From positions 186,001 to 250,000 of the forward strand of contig NC_084599.1 of the NCBI RefSeq assembly GCF_033807715.1: a stretch of DNA of 64,000 nucleotides, given 5' to 3'. The notes under the pieces are model-generated. The model searched no databases and was not told the DNA's origin. It was given only the letters and a program-made list of their open reading frames with translations. The stretch's first letter is position 1; the number at the start of each line of letters is the position of its first letter. A program made the translations under genes and the position numbers. The DNA comes from Cololabis saira. Taxonomy: Eukaryota; Chordata; Actinopteri; Beloniformes; Belonidae. Below, in pieces: positions 41,663 through 52,168 of this stretch.

Positions 41663-42256
41663 TCAATTCAATTCAATTCAATTCAATTTTATTTATATAG
41701 CGTCTAATACAACAGAGTTGTCTCTAGACGCTTTACAGAGACCCATACCCAGAACATGACCCCCGAGCAGTTATTACATAAACAATGGCAGGTAAAAACT
41801 CCCCTGGTGGGAGAAAAACCTTAAGCCAAACAGTGGCAAGGAAAAACTCCCCTTTAGGAGGGAAGAAACCTTGAGCAGGACCAGGCTCATCAGGGGGGAC
41901 CCTCCTGCCGAGGGCCAGACTGGTGGGTCAGGGACGGCAACAGCACAGCAGGCAGGTGGAAGCAGCAACGGGATGACCGGGGGTGGGGACCGCAGGCCAG
42001 CACGCAGCTCCCGAAGCTCCGGCCCAATCAGCAAGTCCCAGGTTGGGGTGCAGGGTCAGGAAAAGACTTGTGCTCCGTAATGCAAGCTACAGCCACCCAC
42101 GACCACCTGCAGGACAAAAGAGAGAAAAGGGAGGAGAAGGGGGGGCCAGCAACAGGATGACCAGGGGTGGGGACCGCAGGCCAGCACGCAGCTCCCGAAG
42201 CTCCGGCCCAATCAGCAAGTCCCAGGTTGGGGTGCAGGGTCGGGGAAAGACTTGTG
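41663..42256 (-). mobile_element. L2-like LINE tail module, 594 bp, with 5-bp duplication
   Basis: CCCAT flanks it (41658-41662 and 42257-42261); the host frame then joins IFPI to SSAAKQRSFDMF. It extends further upstream than the other tail modules and holds an internal duplication: a block containing GGGGACCGCAGGCCAGCACG is present at about 41970-42075 and again at 42155-42255. Confidence 0.88.
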
Positions 42257-44025
42257 CCCATAAGTTCAGCGGCAAAGCAGAGGTCTTTTGACATGTTCCC
42301 ATTTACGGTTACACATGACCTTTTTGAATATTTAGGTGTCCAGGTTACTGAGAAATTCAAGGATTTATTCAAACATAATTTAAGGGTAGCACTGGAAAGA
42401 GCTAGACAGGACAAGGTGGTCGTCCCTTCCACTATCTAGTAGCAGGAAGAATTAACTCCATCAAAATGACTATAATGCCACGATTTCTTTTTCAGACAAT
42501 CCCCATATTCATTCCTAAAGCATTCTTCATGGAACTGAATAAGTACATATCCGTCTTTATATGGAATAGAACTGTGCCACATATTAGAAAGGCATTCTTA
42601 GACAGGCCAAAGGGAAAATAGGGGTCTGGCATTGCCAAACCTGATGTATTACTACTGGGCGGTGCAGTACTACTACTGCGTAGTACTACTACCTCCAAGC
42701 CCTCTCATACTGGACATCTGACATCCCTGAACATGAGGCACCGATATAGTTACTTATAGAACAATATTCTAGCTCCCCAAACTCATTGGCTGCCTTAGCT
42801 TGTGCTCCGATGCCAATTAGTAAGCGCTATCACACAAATAATCCGGTAATCGGGGGCTCCCTCCGAATTTGGTCAAAGTTGAGAATGCATTTTGGATACA
42901 ACTAACCACTTTTGTTGAGTCCTATTCTGGCTAACCCCTTCTTCCCTTCCTCTTTCATGGACCTGGCATTTAAATTGTGGAAAAGTAGAGGTTTCATATG
43001 TGTAAGGGCTTTCTTTAAAGATGTCTTTAAAGGTGACCTATTATGGTGTAACGCATGTTAAAATATGACATAAATAGGAATAAATAGTTGAGTAAAAGCT
43101 GCATAAATAAGTTTGAAAGTTAAAGCTGATTTATTTAATGGCAATTAATTCATCAGAATTAATTAAAGATGTTAATACAACAATCTTTTAATGTTGAAGA
43201 TCAAAAGTCTGTAGACAGAAAATAATGCTGCTGCTCCTTTAAGGAACCAGCGACACGGACACGCAGCACGTGGGCTGCAGCACCTGCAGAGAGCAATTGA
43301 GAACGAGCGGTGATTAAAAGCAGTGAAAAAGTTGATATTACAGCTGAAAAACATAACTTACTTGGTCGGGAACTGACGGGGATTTTATGAAAACTAAGCC
43401 ACATCGGTTTTGGTGAGTTTTATGCTTATTTTCCTGCAGTTTTACCGTGTTGTACTTTTTTTCTCTGATGGAGAGCTTAAACTTAAAATGTAGCTGTTTA
43501 TGAAGAAATGCTCCGTCATAAACTGTTATCCAGTTAATATTTTGGGTTTATGAAGACTGTGAATGTTATAAAAGTGTGTAAGCTGTGTAAATGGAAGATT
43601 TGTGCAGTAATTAGTGTGGGAGACGGAGCCGTGACTTCAAAGGGACCGCTCTGCTGCACATTTTGAGTTGAAAAAACACCGTAGCAGTAACGTTACAACT
43701 CAGGCCCCTTTACACGGGGCAAAAACGGAGGCGTTTTCATGCGTTTTGGCCGTTCGTTTACACCAAAACGGAGGTCAAAGCCCCCAAAAACGATCATTTC
43801 TGAAAACTCCGGCCAAAGTGGAGATTTTCAAAAACTCCTCTTCACGTTTGCGTCTAAACAGACAAAACGGAGGAAAACGGAGATTTACGTCACATTATGC
43901 GACAGAAACGTCACCAGCAGCGTCATGAGTGCGACCTGTGTTTACAATTTGTTTGGCCACCGTCAATATTTTATTTTATTTTACCTGTTTTAAATTCTCT
44001 CAGACTCTCGTTCCGTCTTGGAAGT

Positions 44026-45121
44026 AAAGCCTGAATTATGGCATACCTGCCAACATTGGGCTGTGAAAAAGAGGGAGATTTTCTGGGGTAGTGGTTGGAA
44101 TGCTCCACTCACAACATCCCCGCCCTGATATAAACAAGGCGACTTTTAATGAGCTTTAAATCCATAGCTACAATGAAATGTGCTAAAATGTACCTCCCAA
44201 AATGATTCTACAGCCTTCTTGGAGCCAAATAAGTTTAGTATTAATAACAATAAAATACAATATTTGTAGAACTTTCCAGGTTCCCTTTGTCCGTCAAGGA
44301 CCTATTGTAATTGTAGTGTCAGACTTTGCAGCTTCAATCACTTTCTTGGAGGAACATACTTGTGGCCAGGGCTGGTATGGTTGCAGAGCATCGCCTTCAT
44401 CAGTGATGCCAGATTTGTAAACCTCTCCTCTTTCCCTAGAAGAACCCAGAACCTTCAACTCTCTCTTCCTGTGGGAGATCCTTGCTTGCTATGACTTGAT
44501 ACTCCACCAACTCTTCCCTCAGCTTTTTTTCAAAGCATTTTCTCAAACAAAACAAATTTTCAAATAACAAAATAACATATTTTAACCATTTTCCAAACAA
44601 TAAAATAACTGAAAAAATCTGAAAAATGGTTCAAATATGTTATTTTGTAACTTGAAAATTTTTAAATATGTAAATTTCTTTGTAGAAAGGCGCTTTATGA
44701 AAATAAGTCCATTCACTTGTATTAGTTTACAGCGCAGTCTTGCCACATCCAATATGGCGGCGACGTTGACGTATCGCAGCAGCTCCACGGGGCGGAGCTT
44801 GGACGTAGGCAGTGCTTTTGGGTTGGGTTGCCAGGTTTGTCAGGAACCCGTTAATATAATACATCCATGCAGGAACCCCGACACGTGAAACACCATTGAC
44901 TCATTTCACTTTAAAATCGGGAGATAAGCGGGAGAAATTACAAATCACGAGCAGGGCGGGAGAAATGGTTGAAAATCGGGAGACTCCCGCTTAAATCGGG
45001 AGTGTTGGCAGGTATGATTATGGTCCCGCGTTAAATCGACGCAGAGCCTACGGCGTAGGGTACGCGGCGATGCGCCGTAGGCTACGCCGTCGATTTTACG
45101 CGGAACCATAAATCTGCCTTT
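44026..45121. mobile_element. Palindromic MITE with TA duplication, interrupted
   Basis: The left AAGCCTGAATTATGG at 44027 and right CCATAAATCTGCCTT (ends 45120) are inverted repeats beside TA. After removing the 975-bp insert the MITE is about 115 bp and almost wholly self-complementary (GACGCAGAGCCTACGGCGTA against TGCGCCGTAGGCTACGCCGT). Other copies or parts: 37871-37990, 45767-45795, 51163-51243, 57943-58061. Confidence 0.78.
44042..45016. mobile_element. DNA transposon with CATACCTGCCAAC ends, 975 bp
   Basis: ATTATGG flanks it (44035-44041 and 45017-45023). Ends CATACCTGCCAACATT and reversed CATACCTGCCAACACT are inverted repeats. A 7-8 bp duplication suggests a hAT-type transposase. Subterminal GGGAGA-rich sequence is on both sides. 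No transposase ORF. Confidence 0.82.
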
Positions 45122-45966
45122 ATTCACCCGCCCGAGACTCGCCTTTTATTCGCCCCACCAACCGCCCGTGCGCTCTTAAAAGAAACTCCTAAAAGAACTC
45201 CTAGACAAGGCGGCAGGAAGAAAATAGAAGCAGGTCTAACGTCCGACCAAAGTGGGGAAAAAAACGAACAAAATAACGGCGTGTGGTGACGCAATCAAAC
45301 AGCGAACAGCTGGAGTGAGCGGCGTGTTCGTGGTGTTAAAGCAGCAAACATGTCAGATCATTACTGGGATGTGGGGGGAAAGCAGAGGACACGAGAAATG
45401 ATCAAATAGGTACCAGATCTTGTTGGATCCGGCACAAATTAAGCCCTAATAAGATTAAGATAAGATGATAATTCTTATTATATCTTATTATTTTATCAGA
45501 ACCTTCCAGCTCTTTGGCGATCTCCCTCCAGCAGTTGCCACTTTATTGAGGTTCTTGTATTGAAATGACTGTTTCCTACAGCGCTTTCAACTTTTTTTTT
45601 CAACTTTCAACCGGCTTTCAAAGCGAGCAAGAGGAAGAAAAGAAAATAGAAGCAGGGTGTGCGACAAAAGTCCAGCTCAAAACGGCGCTGCGTCGCTCGT
45701 AACCAGTGTAGACAGTGCAAATAAAAAATAAAGCCCCCTCGCTCGCTCGCATGCAGTGTGGACATGGTGTAACGCGGAACCATAAATCAGCCTTAACTGG
45801 AAGATACACGTGTCATTTGTTGATGTTTTTTCCAGGATTCTGATTGGCTGGCATGACGTTACCAGCGTTTTCATGCGAGTCCGTGTAAACGAGGATATTT
45901 TTGAAAACGGAGAGGGAAAAATATCCGTTTTTGTAAATACCCGGCTACGTGTAAACGTGGCCTCAG

Positions 45967-46590
45967 ACTGTGAAGAATGTATTTGTGTGATTTAAAGAGT
46001 TTATTTTGTTTATGGCCTGTTATACAGGTCAGGTTTTTTTGCTTGGTTGAAAGCTCGGTCGGAGCAAGGATTGGTCTGCCATGTGCGGGCGTGCACATCC
46101 ACAGACGGGATTGAAGATGGCGAGCCAGACCCAGACGTTCAACTAATCTTCTCCATCACACCAGTGAGGGATTCTCCTGCGTGTGGTAACTCGCTGCCAG
46201 AGTGGTAGGAGTATCAGGAACTAGTCTGAACTGAACAGAACTGATTGAACTATTATTTTTGGACTGAATCGAACTGAAACTTTTCATTGAACTGAACACT
46301 TGAACTCACATTTAGACTTGAACTTAGATTTAAAGTGCCATACTTTTATTTTCATATGTTTACATTTTTGAATAGGTCGACCTTGATTTAATTGTGTTTT
46401 GAAGGTTTTTTCTTACCTGAAAAAGAGTTAACTCAGGAAGAAAAATAGGAATCCTAAAATAGAAGCAACCTAGGAAAAAGAGACTGGTCTGACTAAATTA
46501 ACCTATGAGAAAAGAGACTGGTCTAATTAGATTAGCTTTACTAAAATAAACTAAAGAACAAAAAGAGAGTGATATACTTTTTTCGTTTAT
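45967..46590. other. Gene-free stretch inside element C
   Basis: Nothing recognisable. A repeated pattern GAACTGA(A/T) near 46210-46310 and AGAGACTGGTCT twice (46478 and 46511) look like local low-complexity sequence. Confidence 0.5.
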
Positions 46591-46602
46591 ACCTTAATAT
46601 TA

Positions 46603-47057
46603 TCATCACAGGGCCACATGCTCACAACCACACTCACGCTCAAACCTACGGGCAATTTAGAATCACCAATTAACCTAGCGTGCATTATTAGGGCAGCACG
46701 GTGGCTTAGTGGTTGGCACTGTTGCCTCACAGCAAGAAGGTCCCCGGTTCGACTCCCAGGCCCGGCAGGGGCCTTTCTGTGTGGAGTTTGCATGTTCTCC
46801 CTGTGCTTGCGTGGGTTTCCTCCGGGTACTCCGGCTTCCTCCCACAGTCCAAAAACATGCACGCTAGGTTAATTGGTGATTCTAAATTGCCCGTAGGTTT
46901 GAGCGCGAGTGTGGTTGTGAGCATGTGGCCCTGTGATGGACTGGTGACCTGTCCAGGGTGTAACTCCAGCCTCTCACCTGAAATGAGCTGGGATAGGCTC
47001 CAGCAGACCCCCGTGACCCCGCAAGGGATAAAGCGGGTATAGATAATGGATGGATGG
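46603..47057 (+). mobile_element. ATGG-tailed SINE preceded by an inverted fragment of itself, 12-bp duplication
   Basis: ACCTTAATATTA flanks the whole insert (46591-46602 and 47058-47069). From about 46690 it is a complete SINE: GGGCAGCACGGTGGC, A-box-like TGGCTTAGTGGTT, B-box GGTTCGACTCC, the central CCTTTCTGTGTGGAGTTTGC, GGTTAATTGGTGATTCTAAA, and the AGATAATGGATGGATGG tail. The first 80 bp (46607-46684) are the reverse complement of its own central part (GTGGCCCTGTG to TGCACGCTAGG). Its right duplication was later used by the piggyBac, which inserted at the TTAA formed there. Confidence 0.88.
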
Positions 47058-47314
47058 ACCTTAATATTAACTCATTCACTGCCATTGACGCCGATTGGCG
47101 TCAATCTATTTACAACCGTTCACTGCCATTGACGCCATATGGCGTCAATTATGCTTTTTAATGTCAGAGGCTTGCAAAAAGCCTGGTGCAACTTGTCAGT
47201 AAATATCAGGCCAGCAGATGGCAGCAAAGTGCCTATTTGGATGAGTGATCGCGAGGGTGGGGGCTAGAGGAGGGGCTAGAGGAAGAGGAAGTTGCAACGC
47301 GGTGCAGAAGAAAA

Positions 47315-50011
47315 ATGGCGAGACGACAGACAGACGACAGAGGGAAATACCGGCAGCTAAAGCTTCAGGATAGCTTTCGTTTGGGCACATCAAATGTTCA
47401 AGTGGGTGAGCAAGATGAACCAAGCGATGAAGATTTCAATGAACCTGATCCTGAAACAAACGATGAAGAATTCAGTGAACCTGATCCTGATTCTTCTGAT
47501 GAATGGTATGCGTCGGGATTGACGGATGGCAGCCTTTCATCTTCCCCAGAGCCGCCAAGACCACGAGGTAAGAAGTTCAAAGACTTCAAAGAGAAGAACT
47601 TGTTAGCAACGAGGTAGCAGCTTAGTAATGATAGTCTTCACTCAGCAATGCAACTAATGTTACTGTCTTTCACATGTTGATTCACATATTTATTTCTATA
47701 ATCCATTTCTATAATTTATTATAATTTTATTATAATTTATTTCTATATTTCACAGATCTCAGGCCTAGATCTCGCTCCACAGGGCCCGGTCCCACTCCTG
47801 GTGGTAGTGCAAAGAAGCAAGGTAAAATAAATCTTCACATTACACTGTAGTGATAAAAAAAATATTTTTACAGTTATAAATATACAGATATATTTCTGTA
47901 ATTCACAGATCATACGCCTAGATCTCGCTCCACAGGGCCCAGTCCCACTCCTGGTGGTAGTGCAAAGAAGCAAGGTAAAATAAATCTCCACATTACACTG
48001 TAGTAATAAAAAAAATATTTTTACAGTTATAAATATACAGATATATTTCTGTAATTCACAGATCATACGCCTAGATCTCGCTCCACTACCAGAGGGCCCG
48101 GTCCCACTCCTGGTGGTAGTGCAAAGAAGAAAGGTAAAATAAATCTCCACATTACACTGTAGTGATAAAAAAATGTATTTTTACAGTTATAAATATACAG
48201 ATATATTTCTGTAATTCACAGATGATGCATCGGCCATGGATCCCAGACACCCTGTTGGTAGTGGTAAAAAAAGAAAAGGTAAAAAAAATCTTCACGGTAC
48301 ATTGTCTTTTTATGATAATGGCATCTGGTATGTATAACATATAGGTAATGGAATATATGTATGTATAATTTATAGGTCGTGCATCGAGCAGAGATGGTGG
48401 GCAGGATCCTGATTGGCAGGAAAGTGACTGGCAGCCACACAAGATCCCCTTCAGTGCAAGACCTGGTCCGCAGAGCGCTGCTGCAGAGCTGACTTCTGAA
48501 TCGCCAGCAGACTTCTTTGAGCTCTTCCTAACTGATGAGCTGTTAGGCCACATTGTGGAGCAGACAAATTTGTATGCACGTCAATATTTTGAGGCCCACC
48601 CCTACACTCCCCCACCACACAGTAGGCAAAACGCATGGAAACCGGTGTCAGTCCAAGAAATGAAATCATTCTTTGGGCTAACATTCCTCACTGGCTATGT
48701 AAAAAAGCCAAACTTGGAGCTTTATTGGAGCGTAGATGAGGTTGATGCCACCCCGTATTTCTCCAAGACTATGTCACGAAATAGGTTCCAGCTCATATGG
48801 AGGTTCCTTCATTTCAATGACAACAGAGCCCAGGATTACAATGACCGGATGTACAAAGTCCGGCCAGTGTTGGATTACATTGTGGATAAATCCAAAGAGC
48901 TGTACCAACCTAGGCAGAATATATGCATTGATGAAGGGATGATGCTGTGGCGGGGGCGTCTCTCCTTCAGGGTGTACAACCCTCAAAAGCCCGTAAAATA
49001 CGGCATTAAATCATATATTTTATGTGACTCTGCCACAGGGTACTGTTTCAACATGAAGCCTTATGTTGGGGTAGGTAGCACTCTGCCAGATACAGTGTTT
49101 GGGCTCTTAGATCGTCTCCAAGGTCACGGTTACACACTGTACATGGATAATTTCTACAACTCTGTGGCACTTTGTGAGCGTTTGGTAGCAGCAAATGTCA
49201 ATGTGTGTGGAACTCTCCGCAAAAACAGGGGGGAACACTGGTCATCACTGAGGTGACAAAGTCTGACTTGGGGACGGAAAGAAAAATTGTGCGCCACAAA
49301 GGGGGGGTAATGATTCTTGCGTGGCAGGACAAACGGGTTGTGAAAATGGTGACAACCTGCCACCAAGATAGGATGGAGCGGGTGGACGTGTGGCAGAAAG
49401 GAAAAAAACACAAGGTGTCCCAGATGAAGCCAGAATGCAACGCTTGCATGAATGGGGTTGACAAGTTAGATCAGAACATTGCTTATTACCCCTTTATCCG
49501 AAGGTCGCTAAACTGGTCTAAAAAGTTTGTAGCCTATCTGTTTCAGATTGCTATGTTCAACGCCCATGTCCTATTCAGAGCCAAGAACCCAGGGGAGTGC
49601 AAATCCCATTTGGATTTCATTAGGCAAGTAGTAAGGTCCTGGACTTCAAAAAGAAAAGTGGATGAGGATGAGGATGAGGATGAGGTGGGAGAGCAGATGG
49701 AGGAGGAGGAGGAGGAGGAGGATCCTGCAGGTGTGGGGGCTGAGGGGGGCGGGGACTCCGAGCAAGGCAGAGGCAAACAGAGGGCCCCTTACAACACAGA
49801 CCCAGAGAGTCGTCTAGATGGGCAGATGAAAAATCATAAACTTGTGTACATGCAGCCTACTGACAAAATGATGAGGCCAAGGAGGAGGTGTCGCGTTTGT
49901 ATACGCAGGGGTCTGCGTAGCGAGACCAAAATGTGGTGCCGATCCTGTTGTGTCCCCCTGCATGCAGGAGAATGTTTCACAGCCTACCACACAAAACCAA
50001 ATTATTTGTAG
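47315..50011 (+). CDS. piggyBac-type transposase, multi-exon, one frameshift
   Basis: Predicted exons with GT...AG borders: 47315-47567, 47756-47821, 47909-47974, 48062-48133, 48222-48278 and 48376-50011. All introns are phase 1 and the frame runs through. Exon 1 is acidic (DEPSDEDFNEPDPE, SSDEWYASG). Exons 2-4 encode near-identical basic, Ser/Pro-rich units (DHTPRSRSTGPSPTPGGSAK). Exon 6 is the DDD transposase: CIDEGMMLWRGR (first Asp), TLYMDNFYNSVAL (second), NGVDKLDQNIAYY (third), then an acidic linker with EEEEEE and a cysteine-rich end (CRVCIRRGL, WCRSCCVPLHAGECF). It would cut and paste elements at TTAA. The single visible lesion is a shift between 49205 and 49245, next to GGGGGG at 49229-49234; it could be a real deletion or a sequence error. 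About 716 residues if whole. Confidence 0.85.
47756..48221 (+). repeat. Tandem exon-intron units in the piggyBac gene
   Basis: Three units of about 153 bp, each an exon of 66, 66 or 72 bp plus an intron of 87-88 bp. Introns share GTAAAATAAATCTYCACATT and ATATACAGATATATTTCTG. A fourth, diverged exon (48222-48278) keeps the same borders. Because each exon is symmetric (phase 1 at both ends), copies can be added or skipped without shifting frame. Confidence 0.92.
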
Positions 50012-50517
50012 GGGTACACACACACACACACCAGAATCGCATTTATTGTCGTTGTAAGAAAAGATACCTGTATTGTATATAGTATAATTGTTTTGAATAA
50101 ATTGTTTTGTTATCAAAAGTCAATTTTTTCCATTGCATTTTTTATTTCATAGAAGTAAACAACTGTTCAGATTATGTAGGGGTCACTACAACAAAAAATA
50201 TTGACATCAAAGTCACCGTTCTGCTCAAATTGCCTCTCTGCACAAAAAGCTCATTATCTCGGTTTTTTGATCCAAACCTTGTGTTTTTGCTGAAACCACC
50301 CTATGTTCTACTGCTGATATCTAAAGAACAGAAAATGATAAACACAAACTTTTTTTCCCTGATGTTCATGAGAGTCTAAAGTTTCTTGATGTAGTTTCAA
50401 TGTTTATGTACTCCTAAAACTCAATATTCTGTGGGTCTTTGAACATCAGCCAAAATGCCCCAAAACTGGCAGTATGGAGCTCTCTGCTCTGAATATGGCT
50501 GGCAGTCAATGAGTTAA

Positions 50518-51448
50518 GAACCTGCAGGGTATTTTTGGTTTCATGTACTGTGTTTTACATGTGTGTTTGTTGTTCACTAAATTGCCGGCTTTTTCTACTT
50601 TAAGCAATGGTCTCTGGTGTCATTATTTTTGCTCCCCACTCCTTAGAGCCTAGAACTGGTCCAGTGGCGTAGTTATTGGTTTGATACCGGTGCTACAATG
50701 GCATTTAATGTATATTTTAAAAAGGCCTTGAATGTCTTAAAAACAATCAAAAGCTTGTTTTTTTTCTACATAAATCAGAAATTCAGCCTCTGGGCCATGT
50801 CTTCATTTTTACCGTTTCTAACCTCCTTTTCTGTGAGGGATTCTGAGGGGCGGGGCTATGATAATGAGGCTCTGTGCTGATTGGCTGCCTGAATGACGTG
50901 TAGCAGGGGAGGAGAATAAAGCCTCTCCGGGCAGAAGAGCAGCATGGGACAGTATAAAAGCGTGTCCCATGCGAGCGAGCGTCAGCGACAAAATCAACTA
51001 CATTGCTTTATTTTCTATTGGACTGTCCTAACTGGCCGCAAGTTTAACGGTTTCAGTGTGGACATAGAGTGTCTGTTGTCACGCAGCTCGACGCGATAGT
51101 CGGACACTTTCATGCAGTTATGACACGGTGGAAACGACTCCCTGGGATCTTAAAGCCTGAATTACGGTTCTGCGTTAAATCGACGCGTACCCTACGCTGT
51201 AGGCTCTGCGTTGGTGTAACACAGAACCATAAATCAGCCTTTAGTTCCCTGAAGAGGGAACGGGTCACCTCGTCTTCACACAGGAAGATTTAATTGAATT
51301 CTAAACGGTTACACCACAGTTATTTACTCTGATTCCTCATCATTTCATTTCTTATGTTACAAGACAAATGAATCATGTTAACTGTAAAGAAATCACAAAT
51401 GAATGTTCACAAATGTCAACTTTATTGTTAAAAAAAAACAAAAAAAAA
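50518..51448. other. Gene-free stretch inside element C, with a palindromic MITE at 51163-51243
   Basis: 51165-51242 is a short copy of the palindromic MITE (AAGCCTGAATTACGGTTCTG against CAGAACCATAAATCAGCC), next to TA on both sides. GGGACAGTATAAAAGCGTGTCCC at 50947-50969 is a TATA-like box inside an 8-bp inverted repeat; I see no gene following it. The rest is unremarkable. Confidence 0.6.
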
Positions 51449-51458
51449 CATTTGTACA

Positions 51459-52158
51459 AGACCTCCAAGACCGAGGCCATGGTTCTCCATCGGAAAAGGG
51501 TGGCATGCCTTCTCCGGGTGGGTGGAGAAGTCCTGCCTCAGGTGGAGGAGTTCAAGTATCTCGGGATCTTGTTCACGAGTGAGGGAACAATGGAGCGTGA
51601 GATTGACAGACGGATCGGTGCAGCGTCCGCAGTAATGCGGTCGATGTACTGGACCGTCGTGGTGAAGAGGGAGCTGAGTCAAAAGGCGAAGCTCTCGATT
51701 TACCGGTCAATTTACGCCCCTACCCTCACCTATGGTCATGAACTTTGGGTAGTGACCGAAAAGACAAAATCGCGGATACAAGCGGCCGAGATGAGTTTCC
51801 TCCGCAGGGTGGCTGGACGCTCCCTTAGAGATAGGGTTAGGAGTTCGGTCACCCGGGAGGAGCTCGGAGTCGCTCCTCTCACGTTGAGAGGAGTCAGCTG
51901 AGGTGGCTTGGGCATCTGTACCGGATCCTCCTGGATCCTCCCTAGGGAGGTGTTCCAGGCATGTCCCACCGGGAGGAGACCCCGGGGAAGACCCAGGACA
52001 CGCTGGAGAGACTATGTCTCTCGGCTGGCCTGGGAACGCCTCGGACTCCCCCCGGAAGAGCTGGAGGAAGTGTCTGGGGTGAGGGAAGTCTGGGCATCTC
52101 TACTGAGGCTGCTGCCCCCGCGACCCGGTAACGGAAAAGCGGGAGAAGATGACCTGAC
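51459..52158 (+). pseudogene. Rex3-like LINE 3' fragment with 10-bp duplication
   Basis: CATTTGTACA flanks it (51449-51458 and 52159-52168). It covers the region after RT: KTEAMVLHRKRVACLLR, EEFKYLGILFTSEGTMEREI, KAKLSIYRSIYAPTLTYGHE, AEMSFLRRVAGRSLRDRVR, and in the next frame GRRPRGRPRTRWRDYVSRLA and GLPPEELEEVSG. It is more than 90 percent identical by eye to 32878-33600 and lacks the GAAGAGCTGGAG expansion present there. Confidence 0.85.
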
Positions 52159-52168
52159 CATTTGTACA

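Larger units (their letters stand above)
40036..43030 (+). pseudogene. L1-like ORF2 reverse transcriptase part of copy F, interrupted three times
   Basis: From 40036: [35 protein letters not shown], then after the first tail insert CNDFLQFFNNLRMPSLDQDG and KSGKSPGPDGYPIEFYKAFS. After the SINE: ISVILKKGKDPLKCDSYRAI, DQTGFMTGRQLAGNLRHLFN, SLDAYNAFDRVEYNYLFAAL, GTRQGCPLSPLLFNIAIEPL, and LYCDDLLLYLS, where the catalytic YADD is YCDD. After the second tail insert: SFDMFPFTVTHDLFEYLGVQ, and after a stop FLFQTIPIFIPKAFF. It runs into the TTAA element at 43031. Confidence 0.82.
43704..45961. mobile_element. DNA transposon with GTTTACACG-type ends, 2.26 kb with inserts
   Basis: Left GGCCCCTTTACACG and AAAACGGAGGCGTTTTCATG, right CATGCGAGTCCGTGTAAACG and CGTGTAAACGTGG are inverted relative to each other. 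CTCAG is present at 43699-43703 and 45962-45966 as a possible duplication, but the ends are palindromic and the true boundary may differ by a few bases. No transposase is seen. It contains the MITE at 44026-45121. Confidence 0.65.
47071..50513 (+). mobile_element. piggyBac element, 3.44 kb, near-complete
   Basis: TTAA at 47067-47070 and 50514-50517. Ends CTCATTCACTGCCATTGACG and reversed CTCATTGACTGCCAGCC are inverted repeats; the left end repeats CACTGCCATTGACGCC twice (47077 and 47121). The transposase gene on the plus strand covers 47315-50011, and AATAAA follows at 50097. This is the only element in the window with a nearly intact DNA transposase. Confidence 0.9.

Noticed and set aside
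50947..50969. Promoter with TATA box (GGGACAGTATAAAAGCGTGTCCC)
   Set aside because: TATAAAA is flanked by an inverted repeat but no transcript unit or ORF follows; it is probably part of element C.
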